Source: an uncultured Salinisphaerales bacterium (GTDB lineage Bacteria > Pseudomonadota > Gammaproteobacteria > Nevskiales > CAJXLF01). From it: DNA of 64,000 nt. The stretch is taken from NCBI GenBank assembly GCA_913055805.1, contig CAJXLF010000009.1, positions 1-64,000 on the forward strand, in the 5' to 3' direction. Below are positions 26,497 to 35,597 of the stretch, one piece after another. Every line of letters begins with the position of its first letter. Position 1 is the stretch's first letter. A program made the position numbers and the translations under genes. Below the pieces are notes generated by a model. The model was not told the DNA's origin and ran no database searches. It saw only the letters and a list, made by a program, of their open reading frames with translations.

Positions 26497-27175
26497 TCTG
26501 AGTTTTTTTTCGGCCATGCTGGCCGGCCTGCTGAGCAGCACGCATTGCATTGCCATGTGCGGTGCGCTGGCCCTGGCCGGGCATGCCCCCGCGGCCGGAC
26601 AATCACATGGACCTGACCAGGTTCTATCGCTGACGGCCTATCATGCTGGCCGCTTGTTTTCCTACGCCCTGGTCGGCGCCCTGGCCGGCGCCAGCGGCGG
26701 CTGGTTGCTGACGCAGGCCTGCAGCGAAGAAGTCCTGGCCCTGTGGCCGCGCGTGGTCGCCAATCTGGCGCTGATCGGTATCGCCCTGGCCATGCTGCTG
26801 GGCTGGCGTGGCCTGGAACGCAGCGCTCGCCCTTTTCTGCCGCTGTGGCGCCGCATCATGCCCGTCACTGCCCGCCTGCGCCGCCTGCCTGGCCCGGGCG
26901 CCAGATTCACCCTCGGTATGCTCTGGGGCTGGATTCCCTGCGGACTGATCTATGCTGTGGCGGCCACCGCCGCCATCAGTGGCTCTGCCAACACGGGCGC
27001 CAGCCTGTTGCTGGGTTTTGGTATCGGCACCCTGCCCGCCCTGCTCGGCGGCAGTTTGCTGATGGGTAACGGCCTGGCCCGGATTGCCGGTAATACCGCA
27101 GTGCGCCCATTACTTGCGATGGGCATTCTGACCGTAAGCCTGTGGCAGCTGACAGCCGCCGCATCACAGCTCTAG
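26480..27175 (+). CDS. Sulfite exporter TauE/SafE-like (UreH domain) membrane protein
   Basis: From the ATG at 26480 the protein has 231 residues; an ATG at 26459 would add seven. Six transmembrane helices are apparent. The first carries SSTHCIAMCGALALAG, with the Cys/His pattern of the UreH/TauE_2 family, and a WGWIPCGLIYAV segment forms the second half. This family is regularly the last gene of ccoGHIS clusters and is thought to act in metal or redox homeostasis; transport of sulfite itself is not established. It ends convergently with the glyoxalase-like gene with a 4-base overlap. Confidence 0.88.
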   Translation: MIHLPDLSFFSAMLAGLLSSTHCIAMCGALALAGHAPAAGQSHGPDQVLSLTAYHAGRLFSYALVGALAGASGGWLLTQACSEEVLALWPRVVANLALIGIALAMLLGWRGLERSARPFLPLWRRIMPVTARLRRLPGPGARFTLGMLWGWIPCGLIYAVAATAAISGSANTGASLLLGFGIGTLPALLGGSLLMGNGLARIAGNTAVRPLLAMGILTVSLWQLTAAASQL

Positions 27176-27531
27176 TTTTCCTTGTCGCTCCACACAGCGA
27201 ATTCGTTGCCACTGGGCTCGGCAAAATGAAAACGGCGGCCGCCAGGGAATGCAAAGATTTCTTTCAGGATGCGGCCACCCGCAGCCATCACTTTCTCCCG
27301 TGTCTGCTCCAGCTGTTCGCTGTAGAACACGATCAGTGCACTGCCCGCAGTGGTAGATGCCGCCAGCTCCGCCTTGAAGAAACCTCCATCCAGCCCTTCA
27401 TTGGAAAAAGCCGTGTACTCCGGCCCGTAATCCGTAAACGACCAGCCAAAAGCCGCTTCGAAAAAGGCCTTGGTGGCCGCCAGGTTATTCGATGGAAACT
27501 CTACATAATCGATTTTTTCATGAGCTGGCAT
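27172..27531 (-). CDS. VOC (glyoxalase/bleomycin resistance) family protein
   Basis: A protein of 119 residues with the paired beta-alpha-beta-beta-beta modules of the vicinal-oxygen-chelate fold: IDYVEFPSNNLAATKAFFEAAFGWSF and HFAEPSGNEFAVWSD. The likely metal ligands are few (Glu near the second-module end, His in RRFHFAEP), so it may be a stand-alone binding protein or a small metalloenzyme. Substrate unknown. The sequence type is common in proteobacteria and usually monocistronic. Confidence 0.88.
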   Translation of the reverse strand: MPAHEKIDYVEFPSNNLAATKAFFEAAFGWSFTDYGPEYTAFSNEGLDGGFFKAELAASTTAGSALIVFYSEQLEQTREKVMAAGGRILKEIFAFPGGRRFHFAEPSGNEFAVWSDKEN

Positions 27532-27557
27532 GGCAATCCTCGCAGGAATTCAGGAAA

Positions 27558-27610
27558 GGGTTAGATTTGCATAACCCTGCTGACAACGTCATGTCAGCAG
27601 CATGCTTTTT
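27558..27610. terminator. Two adjacent hairpins between RDD and VOC genes
   Basis: GGGTTA/TAACCC (27558-27563, 27572-27577) and a 9-bp stem CTGCTGACA/TGTCAGCAG (27577-27585, 27592-27600) lie side by side. The second is followed by CATGCTTTTT on the plus strand. On the minus strand, where both neighbouring genes are read, there is no T-run, so the function is uncertain. Confidence 0.35.
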
Positions 27611-28086
27611 CAGACCTGTAGCGGCGGCGAATCCACCACCTTGGTGCCAGCGATCATGTCATGCACGCAACGCTTGTCCGAGCGGAAAATAAACAAGGCG
27701 TCGATGGTAGGCAGGATGCTGCCCAGCACCGGAATATAGGCCACAAAGGCAACCGGCGCGTATCGCTTGAGAATAATCGCCCATAAATCAGGTTTATGCC
27801 CCTCAGGCGTGACGATATAGATACCCAGCAATTTCTTGCCCAGCGTCTGGCCATAGGTGCCCAGCAGATAGGCATGGAGCACAAAGAAAACCACCCAGCC
27901 ATACAGTGCCAGTTCAAGCATCATGTCCAGGGGAATGGCGCCGCTTTCGGCAGCCACTTCCAGAACGCCGCGATGACTCATATAGGGCCAGCTCAGGAGC
28001 ATGGCCGCAAAACCATCAATCAACACTGCCCCAAGGCGCTTCCAGCGCGATGCGAGATTCTGTTCAGGTTTGTTCTCGGTATGCAT
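27610..28086 (-). CDS. RDD family membrane protein
   Basis: A protein of 158 residues. The first helix follows SRWKRLGAVLIDGFAAML, with the R and D that name the family. GQTLGKKLLGIYIV is the conserved central segment and a last helix precedes DKRCVHDMIAGTKVV. RDD proteins are small three- or four-helix membrane proteins whose role is mostly unknown; some are antiporters. It is divergent from the ABC operon, with an FNR-like box between them. Confidence 0.9.
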   Translation of the reverse strand: MHTENKPEQNLASRWKRLGAVLIDGFAAMLLSWPYMSHRGVLEVAAESGAIPLDMMLELALYGWVVFFVLHAYLLGTYGQTLGKKLLGIYIVTPEGHKPDLWAIILKRYAPVAFVAYIPVLGSILPTIDALFIFRSDKRCVHDMIAGTKVVDSPPLQV

Positions 28087-28170
28087 GTGATTCCTTTTAT
28101 TAAGTGTTCAATTGCGGTCTTGGACTGACACAGGTTTTACCACATTCGTGCATGATGCGAAGCTGGCGAC

Positions 28171-28184
28171 TTGATCCAGATTAA
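28171..28184. promoter_or_regulatory. Imperfect FNR/ANR-type box before the ABC export operon
   Basis: TTGAT-CCAG-ATTAA has a perfect left half and one mismatch in the right half. It ends only 24 bases before the ATG at 28209, unusually close for an activator site, so it might act as a repressor site or serve the divergent RDD gene. Confidence 0.4.
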
Positions 28185-28208
28185 TGTTGTCTGCACCCGG
28201 GCGGCGTT

Positions 28209-28943
28209 ATGATTCCCCGTATGCCCGAGAACAACAATCCGGATTTTGCCTTTCATGCAAAAGGCCTGACCAAGACCTACGGTATCGGCCAGTCCATGGT
28301 TTACGCCCTGCGTGGTGTGGACCTGGAAGTGCCGGCCGGCGAGCTGGTGGTGTTGCTGGGCCCGTCAGGCAGTGGCAAGTCGACCCTGCTGAATATTCTG
28401 GGTGGCCTGGATTTCCCCACCGAAGGTCAGGTGTATTTTGACGGTCAGGAGCTGACAGCTTTCGATGACCGGCATCTCACTGCCTACCGCCGCGAGCATG
28501 TCGGTTTCGTTTTTCAGTTCTACAACCTGATTCCGAGTCTCACTGCACGCGAGAACGTGATGCTGGTGACCGAAATCGCCGAGAACCCCATGAGTCCGGA
28601 ACAGGCACTGGAAATGGTGGGGCTGGGCCAGCGCATGCATCACTTCCCTGCCCAGTTGTCCGGCGGCGAGCAGCAACGCGTGGCCATCGCCCGCGCCATT
28701 GCCAAACAGCCACGCGTGCTGTTTTGTGATGAACCCACCGGCGCGCTGGACAGCAAGACCGGCATCGTGGTGCTGGAGGCCATTGCCCGCGCCAACCGTG
28801 ATCTCGATACCACCACCATGGTGATCACCCACAACGCCGGCATTGCCGACATGGCCGACCGGGTGCTGTACATGGCGGACGGCCAGATACAGGAAACGCG
28901 CAGCAATGAGCAGCCTCTTAAGCCGACGGACCTGAGCTGGTAG
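28209..28943 (+). CDS. ABC transporter ATP-binding protein (MacB/LolD type)
   Basis: A protein of 244 residues with Walker [10 protein letters not shown], the Q-loop region [18 protein letters not shown], signature LSGGEQQR, Walker [14 protein letters not shown] and an H-loop VITHN. It is of the type that powers FtsX-like permeases for lipid or peptide export. An in-frame ATG at 28221 is an alternative start; neither has a strong ribosome binding site. First gene of a three-gene operon with a permease and an HlyD-type adaptor. Confidence 0.92.
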   Translation: MIPRMPENNNPDFAFHAKGLTKTYGIGQSMVYALRGVDLEVPAGELVVLLGPSGSGKSTLLNILGGLDFPTEGQVYFDGQELTAFDDRHLTAYRREHVGFVFQFYNLIPSLTARENVMLVTEIAENPMSPEQALEMVGLGQRMHHFPAQLSGGEQQRVAIARAIAKQPRVLFCDEPTGALDSKTGIVVLEAIARANRDLDTTTMVITHNAGIADMADRVLYMADGQIQETRSNEQPLKPTDLSW

Positions 28944-28945
28944 TC

Positions 28946-31342
28946 ATGCCGCGTCCACCGCTCAGACTTCTGGAACTGCTGCGGCCACTGGACCGTAAGC
29001 TTTTACGGGATCTCTGGCACATCAAGGGCCAGGCGCTGGCCATCGCCGTAGTGATCGGCTGCGGCGTGGGCATGTATGTCATGTCCAAGGGCATGCTGGT
29101 GTCGCTGGATGAGACCCGCCGCGCCTATTACGAGCGCTACCGCTTCGCCGATGTCATCGCACCGGTGAAACGCGCACCCGATTCCCTGCTGGACGAAATC
29201 GCTGCCCTGCCCGGCGTACGACGTGCGGAAACGCGCATCCGTGCTGGCGCCATTCTCGACGTAGAGGGCACCAGCGTACCCATCACCGGGCAAATCCAGT
29301 CCCTTCCGCCGACTCCCAGCCCACGTATCAACGACATCGTACTGCGCTCCGGCCGCTACTTTGACCCGCAGCATCCTGACGAAGTGCTGGTGCTGGAAGG
29401 TTTTGCACTCGCCCATAACCTGCAGCCCGGCGATCATTTCCACGCCATTCTCAATGGCACCAAACGCCGCCTGACAGTCACCGGCACCGTGCTCTCACCC
29501 GAGTATGTGTACTCCATCGCGCCCGGCGAACTGGTGCCGGATGACTCACGCTTTGGCGTGTTATGGATGAACCGCCGCGCACTGGCCAATGCTTTCGACC
29601 TGGACGGCGCTTTCAACGAAGCCCTGATACTGACTTCCACCGGTAGCAACGAAGACGCCCTGATAGACCGGCTCGATCAGTTGCTCAAACCCTATGGCGC
29701 CAACGGCGCCTATGGCCGTGATCAGCAGATATCCGACCAGTTCCTGTCCAACGAAATCTCCCAACTCAAGGTAATGGGCCGCATGTTGCCGCCCATCTTT
29801 CTGCTGGTGGCCGCCTTTCTGCTCAATGTGGTGGTGACGCGACTGATCGAGACTGAGCGCGAACAGATCGGCCTGCTCAAGGCCTTTGGTTACCGGGATA
29901 TCGCGGTAGGCCTGCATTACCTGAAACTGGTCGGCGCTATTACCCTGCTCGGCATAGCCATGGGTATCGGTCTCGGCCTGTGGTTGGGTCAGGGCCTGGC
30001 AGTGCTGTACATGGAGTACTTCAAGTTTCCTTTTCTGCTGTTTCAGGCCCCGCCGGATGTCTATCTGATTTCAGTCGGCTTCAGCCTCTTCATCGCCGTG
30101 CTGGGTACCTTTTCCGCCGTACTCAAGGTCATGCGCCTGCAGCCGGCGGTCGCCATGGTGCCGCCACCGCCGCCCGATTACAGCCGCTCGGCACAATGGA
30201 TCGAGGCATTGGCGCGCTGGATCGACCAGCCGACGCGCATGATCCTGCGCCACATTTATCGCTGGCCCAAACGCTCGGCCATGACCAGTCTGGGCATCGC
30301 CATGTCCATGGGCCTGCTGATCGGTTCCAGCTTCTCGCTGGACGCCATGATCTACATGATCGACATCAGCTTCAATGTCATCGATCGCCAGCATGCCACC
30401 GTGAACTTCATCGAGCCGCGCAATGCCCGCGCCATTCACGATGTTGAACATGTGCCCGGCGTCATCACCGCCGAACCCTTCCGCGCGGTGCCGGCGGTGC
30501 TGCGTAACGGTCAGTACAGTCGACGTCAGGCGATCATCGGGCTGACAGATACAGCCGAACTGAGCCGCGTGGTGGACCTCGATTACCAACCGGTGGATAT
30601 TCCCGCAGAAGGCATTGTGCTGTCTGACAAACTGGCGGAACTGCTCAACATTCGCAGCGGCGAACTGCTGCGCCTGGAAGTCACCCAGGGGCGGCGGCCG
30701 GAACTGGATGTGCCTGTGTCCGGTATCGTGAAAACCTACATGGGCACCTCGGCCTATATGGACCTGCACAGCCTCAACCGCCTGATGAAGGAGGCTCAAT
30801 CCATTTCCGGCGCCTATCTGCTGGTGGACGGACAACGAACCGATGAACTCTACCGCAGCCTGAAAAACACCCCGGCTGTGGCCGGTGTCGGCTTGCAGGA
30901 AGAAGCGCAACAGGCCTTTTTCGCCACACTCAACGAAAGCCTTGGCACCTTCGTGTTCTTCAATACCCTGTTCGCCGGCCTGATTGCCGTCGGTGTGGTC
31001 TACAACAGCGCCCGTATTTCCCTGTCGGAACGCGGCCGCGAACTGGCCAGCCTGCGGGTGCTGGGCCTGACCCGCGGCGAGGTGTCCTACATTCTGCTGG
31101 GCGAGCTGGCCCTGCTGACCCTGGTCGCGCTGCCGGTCGGCGCAGGCCTGGGCTGGCTGCTGGCCTGGGCCATGGTGACTTCTTTTGACACTGAACTTTT
31201 TCGCATACCCCTTATTATTGATGCCTCGACTTACGGTTACGCCGCCCTGGTAGTGGTGCTGGCGGCCATCGGCTCTGGCCTGCTGGTGCGACGTCGCATC
31301 GACCGGCTGGACCTGATAGCCGTGCTCAAGACCCGTGAGTAA
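28946..31342 (+). CDS. ABC transporter permease, FtsX-like, duplicated
   Basis: A protein of 798 residues starting 2 bases after the ATPase gene. One transmembrane helix near residues 27-47 is followed by a large periplasmic MacB-PCD-type domain and a three-helix FtsX core (about 275-400). A second copy of the same arrangement follows (about 435-798). Total eight helices, as in LolCE-like single-chain permeases. With the ATPase and adaptor it probably forms a mechanotransmission exporter spanning the periplasm; the cargo is unknown. Confidence 0.9.
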   Translation: MPRPPLRLLELLRPLDRKLLRDLWHIKGQALAIAVVIGCGVGMYVMSKGMLVSLDETRRAYYERYRFADVIAPVKRAPDSLLDEIAALPGVRRAETRIRAGAILDVEGTSVPITGQIQSLPPTPSPRINDIVLRSGRYFDPQHPDEVLVLEGFALAHNLQPGDHFHAILNGTKRRLTVTGTVLSPEYVYSIAPGELVPDDSRFGVLWMNRRALANAFDLDGAFNEALILTSTGSNEDALIDRLDQLLKPYGANGAYGRDQQISDQFLSNEISQLKVMGRMLPPIFLLVAAFLLNVVVTRLIETEREQIGLLKAFGYRDIAVGLHYLKLVGAITLLGIAMGIGLGLWLGQGLAVLYMEYFKFPFLLFQAPPDVYLISVGFSLFIAVLGTFSAVLKVMRLQPAVAMVPPPPPDYSRSAQWIEALARWIDQPTRMILRHIYRWPKRSAMTSLGIAMSMGLLIGSSFSLDAMIYMIDISFNVIDRQHATVNFIEPRNARAIHDVEHVPGVITAEPFRAVPAVLRNGQYSRRQAIIGLTDTAELSRVVDLDYQPVDIPAEGIVLSDKLAELLNIRSGELLRLEVTQGRRPELDVPVSGIVKTYMGTSAYMDLHSLNRLMKEAQSISGAYLLVDGQRTDELYRSLKNTPAVAGVGLQEEAQQAFFATLNESLGTFVFFNTLFAGLIAVGVVYNSARISLSERGRELASLRVLGLTRGEVSYILLGELALLTLVALPVGAGLGWLLAWAMVTSFDTELFRIPLIIDASTYGYAALVVVLAAIGSGLLVRRRIDRLDLIAVLKTRE

Positions 31343-31362
31343 TTAGGCCCCAGGATGAGATC

Positions 31363-32592
31363 ATGAACGCACAAACCGGCAAAAAACAGAAAACCCTCAT
31401 CAAACGTCTGCTGACCCTCGGCCTGGCCGCCGCCCTGCTGTTGTTCTTCGTTTACTCCTTCATGCCCAAACCGGTGCCCGTGGATATGGCGCAAGTCAGT
31501 CTGGGCCCGATGCAGGTGACAGTCAGCGACGAAGGCTATACCCGGGTGCATGATGTGTATGTGGTTTCGGCGCCGATCACCGCTCATCTGCTACGCATCG
31601 AACAACATGTCGGCGACGAAGTAGTTGCCGGTGAAACCCTGCTGGCGCGGCTGTTGCCCACCGATCCCGGCTTCCTCGATGCACGCAGCAAGAGCCAGGC
31701 GGAAGCCACCGTGCGCAGTGCCCAGGCCGCGCTCACCCTGGCACAGGCCGAGCGGCGCAAGGCCGAAGCCCAGGTGGAGTTTGCCCGGGCCGATGCCAGA
31801 CGTGCCCGGCAAATGGCGGAAAAGGACAGCATTTCCAAAGCCGATCTGGACCGCGCGGAACTGGCGCTGAAAACCGCCAATGCCGCCCTGGATACGGCGC
31901 GCGCAGCGGAAAAAGTGCGCATGGCGGAACTGGAGAACGCCAGGGCGGTACTCATCACGCCTGGCAAGGGCAAGGCCAGCGATGAAAAAGGCGTCGTGCA
32001 GCTGGTATCGCCTATCAGCGGACGTGTACTGCGGTTGCTGCAGGAAAGCGAGAATGTCGTCGCGGCCGGTACACCCCTGATGGAGCTGGGCGACCCGGCA
32101 CAGATGGAAATCGTGGTTGACCTGCTGTCGCGCGACGCGGTCAAGGTCAAAGCCAACGCCGAGGTAAAAATCAGCGGCTGGGGCGGCGACGAAGCACTGA
32201 ACGGCCGGGTGCGCCGGGTGGAACCCTTCGGCTTTACCAAGATATCCGCGCTGGGGATTGAAGAACAGCGGGTCAACGTCATTATCGATCTGACCGATCC
32301 GCGCGAAACCTGGGCCGACCTGGGACACGGCTACCGCGTCGATGCCGCCATCAGCATCTGGCAGGGAGAGGACATCCTGCAGGTGCCTACCGGCGCCCTG
32401 TTCCGGCAGGCCGGCGAATGGGCCGTCTTCCGGGTTGTGGACGGTGAAGCGGTCATGACACCGGTGAGGCTGGGCCGGAATAACGGCCAGGTCGCCCAGA
32501 TACTGGAAGGCCTGTCACAACAGGATATCGTTGTGCTGCATCCCAGTGAGCGCATTGAGGAAGGCGTGGCGCTCGAAGCCAGAAAGATCTAG
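31363..32592 (+). CDS. HlyD/MacA-type periplasmic adaptor
   Basis: A protein of 409 residues with an N-terminal membrane anchor (about 16-32). It has a split lipoyl domain (VVSAPITAHLLRIEQHVGDEVVAGETLLARL and VSPISGRVLRLLQESENVVAAGTPLMELGD) and an Ala/Glu-rich helical hairpin (about 105-200) that would dock to an outer-membrane channel. A membrane-proximal beta domain ends the protein. It is third in the ABC operon. No TolC-type channel gene is present nearby, so a shared channel is probably used. Confidence 0.92.
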   Translation: MNAQTGKKQKTLIKRLLTLGLAAALLLFFVYSFMPKPVPVDMAQVSLGPMQVTVSDEGYTRVHDVYVVSAPITAHLLRIEQHVGDEVVAGETLLARLLPTDPGFLDARSKSQAEATVRSAQAALTLAQAERRKAEAQVEFARADARRARQMAEKDSISKADLDRAELALKTANAALDTARAAEKVRMAELENARAVLITPGKGKASDEKGVVQLVSPISGRVLRLLQESENVVAAGTPLMELGDPAQMEIVVDLLSRDAVKVKANAEVKISGWGGDEALNGRVRRVEPFGFTKISALGIEEQRVNVIIDLTDPRETWADLGHGYRVDAAISIWQGEDILQVPTGALFRQAGEWAVFRVVDGEAVMTPVRLGRNNGQVAQILEGLSQQDIVVLHPSERIEEGVALEARKI

Positions 32593-32616
32593 CGTTTTAT
32601 CCTCATTTGAGGCCTG

Positions 32617-32652
32617 CCAGGCGCCACAATCCCGTCAGTCACAGGCGCCTGG
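32617..32652 (+). terminator. Inverted repeat after the ABC/HlyD operon
   Basis: CCAGGCGCC (32617-32625) and GGCGCCTGG (32644-32652) are perfect 9-bp complements 18 bases apart, starting 24 bases past the HlyD stop. There is no T-run, so a Rho-independent terminator is only one reading. Confidence 0.35.
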
Positions 32653-32670
32653 ATCTCATGCCTGTTCAGC

Positions 32671-32684
32671 TTGACCCATATCAA
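32671..32684 (+). promoter_or_regulatory. FNR/ANR-type box before the small cytochrome c gene
   Basis: TTGAC-CCAT-ATCAA differs from TTGAT-N4-ATCAA by one base and ends 51 bases before the ATG at 32736. Confidence 0.6.
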
Positions 32685-32735
32685 GGCAATGGCCCGCCAA
32701 AGGCGGGAAACTGAAACCCATAACGGGAGACAGTT

Positions 32736-33038
32736 ATGCCGAAACGGTTCACCAGGACTTTGCTGATTTCCATCTTGTTGCTGGCCGGTCAGGCCATGGC
32801 CGCTCCGCCGGAAACGGAATGGACCTGCCGTGGCTGTCATGGCCAGAAAGGCGTCAGCAGCATACCCATTGTTCCCAACCTGGCCTGCCAGCAGGAGCAA
32901 TACCTGATCAATGCCCTGCTCGCCTACCGCGACGGCCGCCGCATTGATGCCAGCATGAGTGCCGCCACCAACAGGATGCTGACCAGCGAAATAGAAGCGC
33001 TGGCTGCCTATTACGCCCACGAAGCCTGCCCCAAATAA
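32736..33038 (+). CDS. Small class I cytochrome c
   Basis: A protein of 100 residues with GGGAGA upstream and a signal peptide cleaved near QAMA. The heme site CRGCH is followed by GQKGVSSIPIVPNLACQQEQYLINALLAYRDG, as in cytochrome c4/c553-type domains. A Met in the SAATNRML segment would be the sixth ligand. It is a periplasmic electron carrier or a component feeding NirK or the cbb3 oxidase. It is co-directional with the CBS and hibernation-factor genes and follows an FNR box. Confidence 0.88.
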   Translation: MPKRFTRTLLISILLLAGQAMAAPPETEWTCRGCHGQKGVSSIPIVPNLACQQEQYLINALLAYRDGRRIDASMSAATNRMLTSEIEALAAYYAHEACPK

Positions 33039-33047
33039 GGAGTTGCC

Positions 33048-33542
33048 ATGAGCACATCAACCCAGACACTGACCGCCAAAGACATCATGACCACCGCTGT
33101 GGTCACGCTGTCAGTTAAAGACACGGTGATTGAAGCCGCCACCAAGCTGCTGAGCAACAAGGTTTCCAATGCACCGGTAGTGGATCACGACATGACCCGC
33201 GAAATTCTGGTCGGTTTCGTTTCCGAAAAGGACATCATGCAATGCTATGCGGAAGGCATTTTCTACCGTCAGCCCGATCTGAAAGTGCTGGACGTCATGC
33301 GCCGTCATCCGGTCAGCGTACGGGAAGACGCAGACCTCTACACCCTGGCAGCGGTATTCATGCAGTACAGCTACCGGCATGTGCCGGTGACCAAGGCCAG
33401 CATGCTGCAGGGTATCGTCAGCCGCAGAGACGTATTGAGTGCGTTCTTCAACAACTACTCGGAATGGCAGTCCGGCGGCGCCAAAAGCGAGGATGTTCCC
33501 GACCTCAAGGCAATTTTTACTCCCAAATACCTGGTCGGTTGA
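33048..33542 (+). CDS. CBS-domain-pair protein
   Basis: A protein of 164 residues starting 9 bases after the cytochrome gene with AAGGAG upstream. Two CBS motifs are seen: KDIMTTAVVTLSVKDTVIEAA through VGFVSEKDIM, and VLDVMRRHPVSVREDADLY through QGIVSRRDVL. CBS pairs bind adenine nucleotides and report energy state; as a stand-alone protein it may regulate a partner. Its stop codon lies within the FNR-like box that precedes hpf. Confidence 0.9.
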   Translation: MSTSTQTLTAKDIMTTAVVTLSVKDTVIEAATKLLSNKVSNAPVVDHDMTREILVGFVSEKDIMQCYAEGIFYRQPDLKVLDVMRRHPVSVREDADLYTLAAVFMQYSYRHVPVTKASMLQGIVSRRDVLSAFFNNYSEWQSGGAKSEDVPDLKAIFTPKYLVG

Positions 33543-33552
33543 CCATAATCAG
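33539..33552 (+). promoter_or_regulatory. Imperfect FNR-like box overlapping the CBS gene stop
   Basis: TTGAC-CATA-ATCAG matches 8 of the 10 fixed positions of TTGAT-N4-ATCAA. It ends 25 bases before the hibernation-factor ATG at 33578. The overlap with the upstream stop codon makes chance more likely than at the other sites. Confidence 0.3.
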
Positions 33553-33577
33553 ATTACGTCTACAACCAAGGCAGTTT

Positions 33578-33946
33578 ATGAGCATACCCACGCAGATCGA
33601 ATTCCGTCATATGGAACCCTCCGAAGCCCTTTCCGACATTATCCAGCAGAAGACAGAGAAGCTCGGTCGGCTTTTCGACCATATCACCCAGTGTCACGTC
33701 ACCGTGGAAGCGCCACACAAACACCATCACAAGGGACAGCAATTCCAGGTCGGTATACGCCTGTCCGTACCGGGCAAGACGCTGGTGGTCAATCAGCACG
33801 GCGAAGCACCGGCACATGAGGATGCCTACGTTGCGGTGCGCGACGCCTTCGCCTCCATGCAACACCAGCTGAAAACCTTTGTCGACAAGCTTCAGGGTAA
33901 TGTCAAACAACACCATAAAGCGGAAACCAACCAGGCTGTACATTGA
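33578..33946 (+). CDS. HPF/RaiA family ribosome hibernation factor (short form)
   Basis: From the ATG at 33578 the protein has 122 residues with the RaiA/HPF fold: IEFRHMEPSEALSDIIQQKTEKLGRLFDHITQCHVTVEAP, the His/Lys-rich loop HKHHHKGQQFQV, and DAYVAVRDAFASMQHQL. These proteins bind the 30S decoding centre and silence ribosomes in stationary phase or energy stress. There is no long-form C-terminal dimerisation domain. Clustered with an FNR-controlled cytochrome and CBS protein, it would fit hypoxic dormancy. Confidence 0.9.
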   Translation: MSIPTQIEFRHMEPSEALSDIIQQKTEKLGRLFDHITQCHVTVEAPHKHHHKGQQFQVGIRLSVPGKTLVVNQHGEAPAHEDAYVAVRDAFASMQHQLKTFVDKLQGNVKQHHKAETNQAVH

Positions 33947-33980
33947 AGTTTCCTGATTAGCAGGCCGCCGGGCGGCTCGC

Positions 33981-35597
33981 ATGACCCAATTGTTTGAAGT
34001 ACTGGGCGGGCTGGGCGTCTTCCTGCTCGGCGTGGTCATCATGACTGACGGTCTGAGGGGCGTCGCCGGTGATGCCCTGCGCGGCGCCCTCACCCGCTTC
34101 ACACGCAGCCCGCTTTCCGGGGCCTGCACCGGCGCGATCAGTACCGCCGTCCTGCAATCCTCAAGCGCCACCACGGTCGCCGCCGTGGGCTTTGTCGGCG
34201 CCGGGCTGCTGACGTTCCCCCAGGCCCTGGGCGTGGTTTTCGGCGCCAACCTGGGCACTACCATCACCGGCTGGTTGGTGGCGCTGCTGGGTTTCAAACT
34301 CAAGTTGGGCACCATGGTCCTGCCGCTGATTCTTGGCGGTGTTCTGCTGCATCTGTTCGGCAAACAACGTTGGGCGCAGGGTGGACTGGCCATGGCAGGC
34401 TTCGGCCTGATATTTGTCGGCATAGATGCCATGCAGGCCGGCATGAGTGGCATGGAAGGCCGCATCACACCGGATGACTTCCCTTCCGACAACCTCATCG
34501 GACGATTTCAGCTGTTGCTGATCGGCGTCGGCATCACGTTGATCACACAGTCATCGAGTGCCGGCGTGGCAGCCGCGCTAACCGCAGTACACACAGGAAC
34601 AATCAGCTTTGAACAAGCTGCCGCCATGGTGATCGGCATGGACATCGGCACCACCGCAACCGCCCTGTTCGCCACCATCGGAGGCGCTACCGAGTCACGT
34701 CGCACGGGTTACTCGCATGTCATTTACAACCTGTGCACCGGGCTGGGCGCTTTCATACTGCTCAGCCCCTATGTGTGGCTGTGGCAATGGCTCGCACCCG
34801 GAGAGCTTCTCAATCAGCCCGAAATTGCCCTGGTTGCTTTTCACAGCGGCTTCAATGCTCTGGGTATCATTCTGGTACTACCCGTCGCCCGGCCTTTCGC
34901 AAACTTCATCATTCGTCTGGTACCGGAAAAAACCTCAACCATGGTCCGGCATCTGGACAAGCACTTGCTCAAAGAACCTTTCGTTGCCCTGGAAGCCGCA
35001 CGTACCACGCTGGAAGAAATCAACCTCGCCCTGCTGCAATTCGGGCGCGACCTGATCCATCTGCGCTCACAAGCCAATGCGGAAACCCTGCTGGAGCTGG
35101 CCGATGCCATCGAGCAAACACAACGTTTCCTGGACCAGATCCATTCATCACCCGAACATGCGAGGGAATGGCAATTCCTGATGGCCTGCATGCACGGCGT
35201 GGATCATATGCAAAGGCTCTGTGACCGCTACGCGGAAACCCGCCGGGCACAGAATTGGCAGCGCTGGACCGAACTCGCCCCGCTGGGCAAACAACTGGAC
35301 TCCGGTATGCAGCAAGTGCAGGCGGCAGCGTCCACGGGCAATTGGGCAGTAGCCGCTAAAGATTCAGCCAGCCTGGCAGAGACATGCGCACAGACTGCGG
35401 ATGATCTGAGAGAACAGATAATGAGCAACATCGCCTCAGGCAGGGAAGATACTGTGCAGGGTGATCTGCAACTGGAAACGACGCGCTGGATCCGCCGCGT
35501 CGCTGATCACCTCTGGCGTATCAGCCACCACATGCAGCTGGCCGATCAGGCGTCGCATAAGGAAACTCCGCCTGCCGAATCAGTCGCTGCGGCGTGA
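33981..35597 (+). CDS. Na+/Pi-cotransporter family protein with PhoU-like C-terminus
   Basis: A protein of 538 residues. It has two inverted Na/Pi-cotransporter repeats, each with a QSSSA motif (VLQSSSATTVAAVG near residue 53 and ITQSSSAGVAAALT near residue 187). About eight helices in all are followed by a cytoplasmic PhoU-like helical region (about 320-538). It imports phosphate coupled to sodium; phosphate supply could link to the PPK2 encoded in the window. It overlaps the convergent antiporter gene by 18 bases. Confidence 0.9.
   Translation: MTQLFEVLGGLGVFLLGVVIMTDGLRGVAGDALRGALTRFTRSPLSGACTGAISTAVLQSSSATTVAAVGFVGAGLLTFPQALGVVFGANLGTTITGWLVALLGFKLKLGTMVLPLILGGVLLHLFGKQRWAQGGLAMAGFGLIFVGIDAMQAGMSGMEGRITPDDFPSDNLIGRFQLLLIGVGITLITQSSSAGVAAALTAVHTGTISFEQAAAMVIGMDIGTTATALFATIGGATESRRTGYSHVIYNLCTGLGAFILLSPYVWLWQWLAPGELLNQPEIALVAFHSGFNALGIILVLPVARPFANFIIRLVPEKTSTMVRHLDKHLLKEPFVALEAARTTLEEINLALLQFGRDLIHLRSQANAETLLELADAIEQTQRFLDQIHSSPEHAREWQFLMACMHGVDHMQRLCDRYAETRRAQNWQRWTELAPLGKQLDSGMQQVQAAASTGNWAVAAKDSASLAETCAQTADDLREQIMSNIASGREDTVQGDLQLETTRWIRRVADHLWRISHHMQLADQASHKETPPAESVAAA

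Noticed and set aside
26505-26515. T-run as a possible terminator inside the TauE-like gene
   Set aside because: It encodes the FF of the first helix, and no stem precedes it.
30071-30910. Minus-strand frame opposite the ABC permease
   Set aside because: It is the complementary frame of a membrane protein gene and encodes a His/Asp-rich product with no known pattern.
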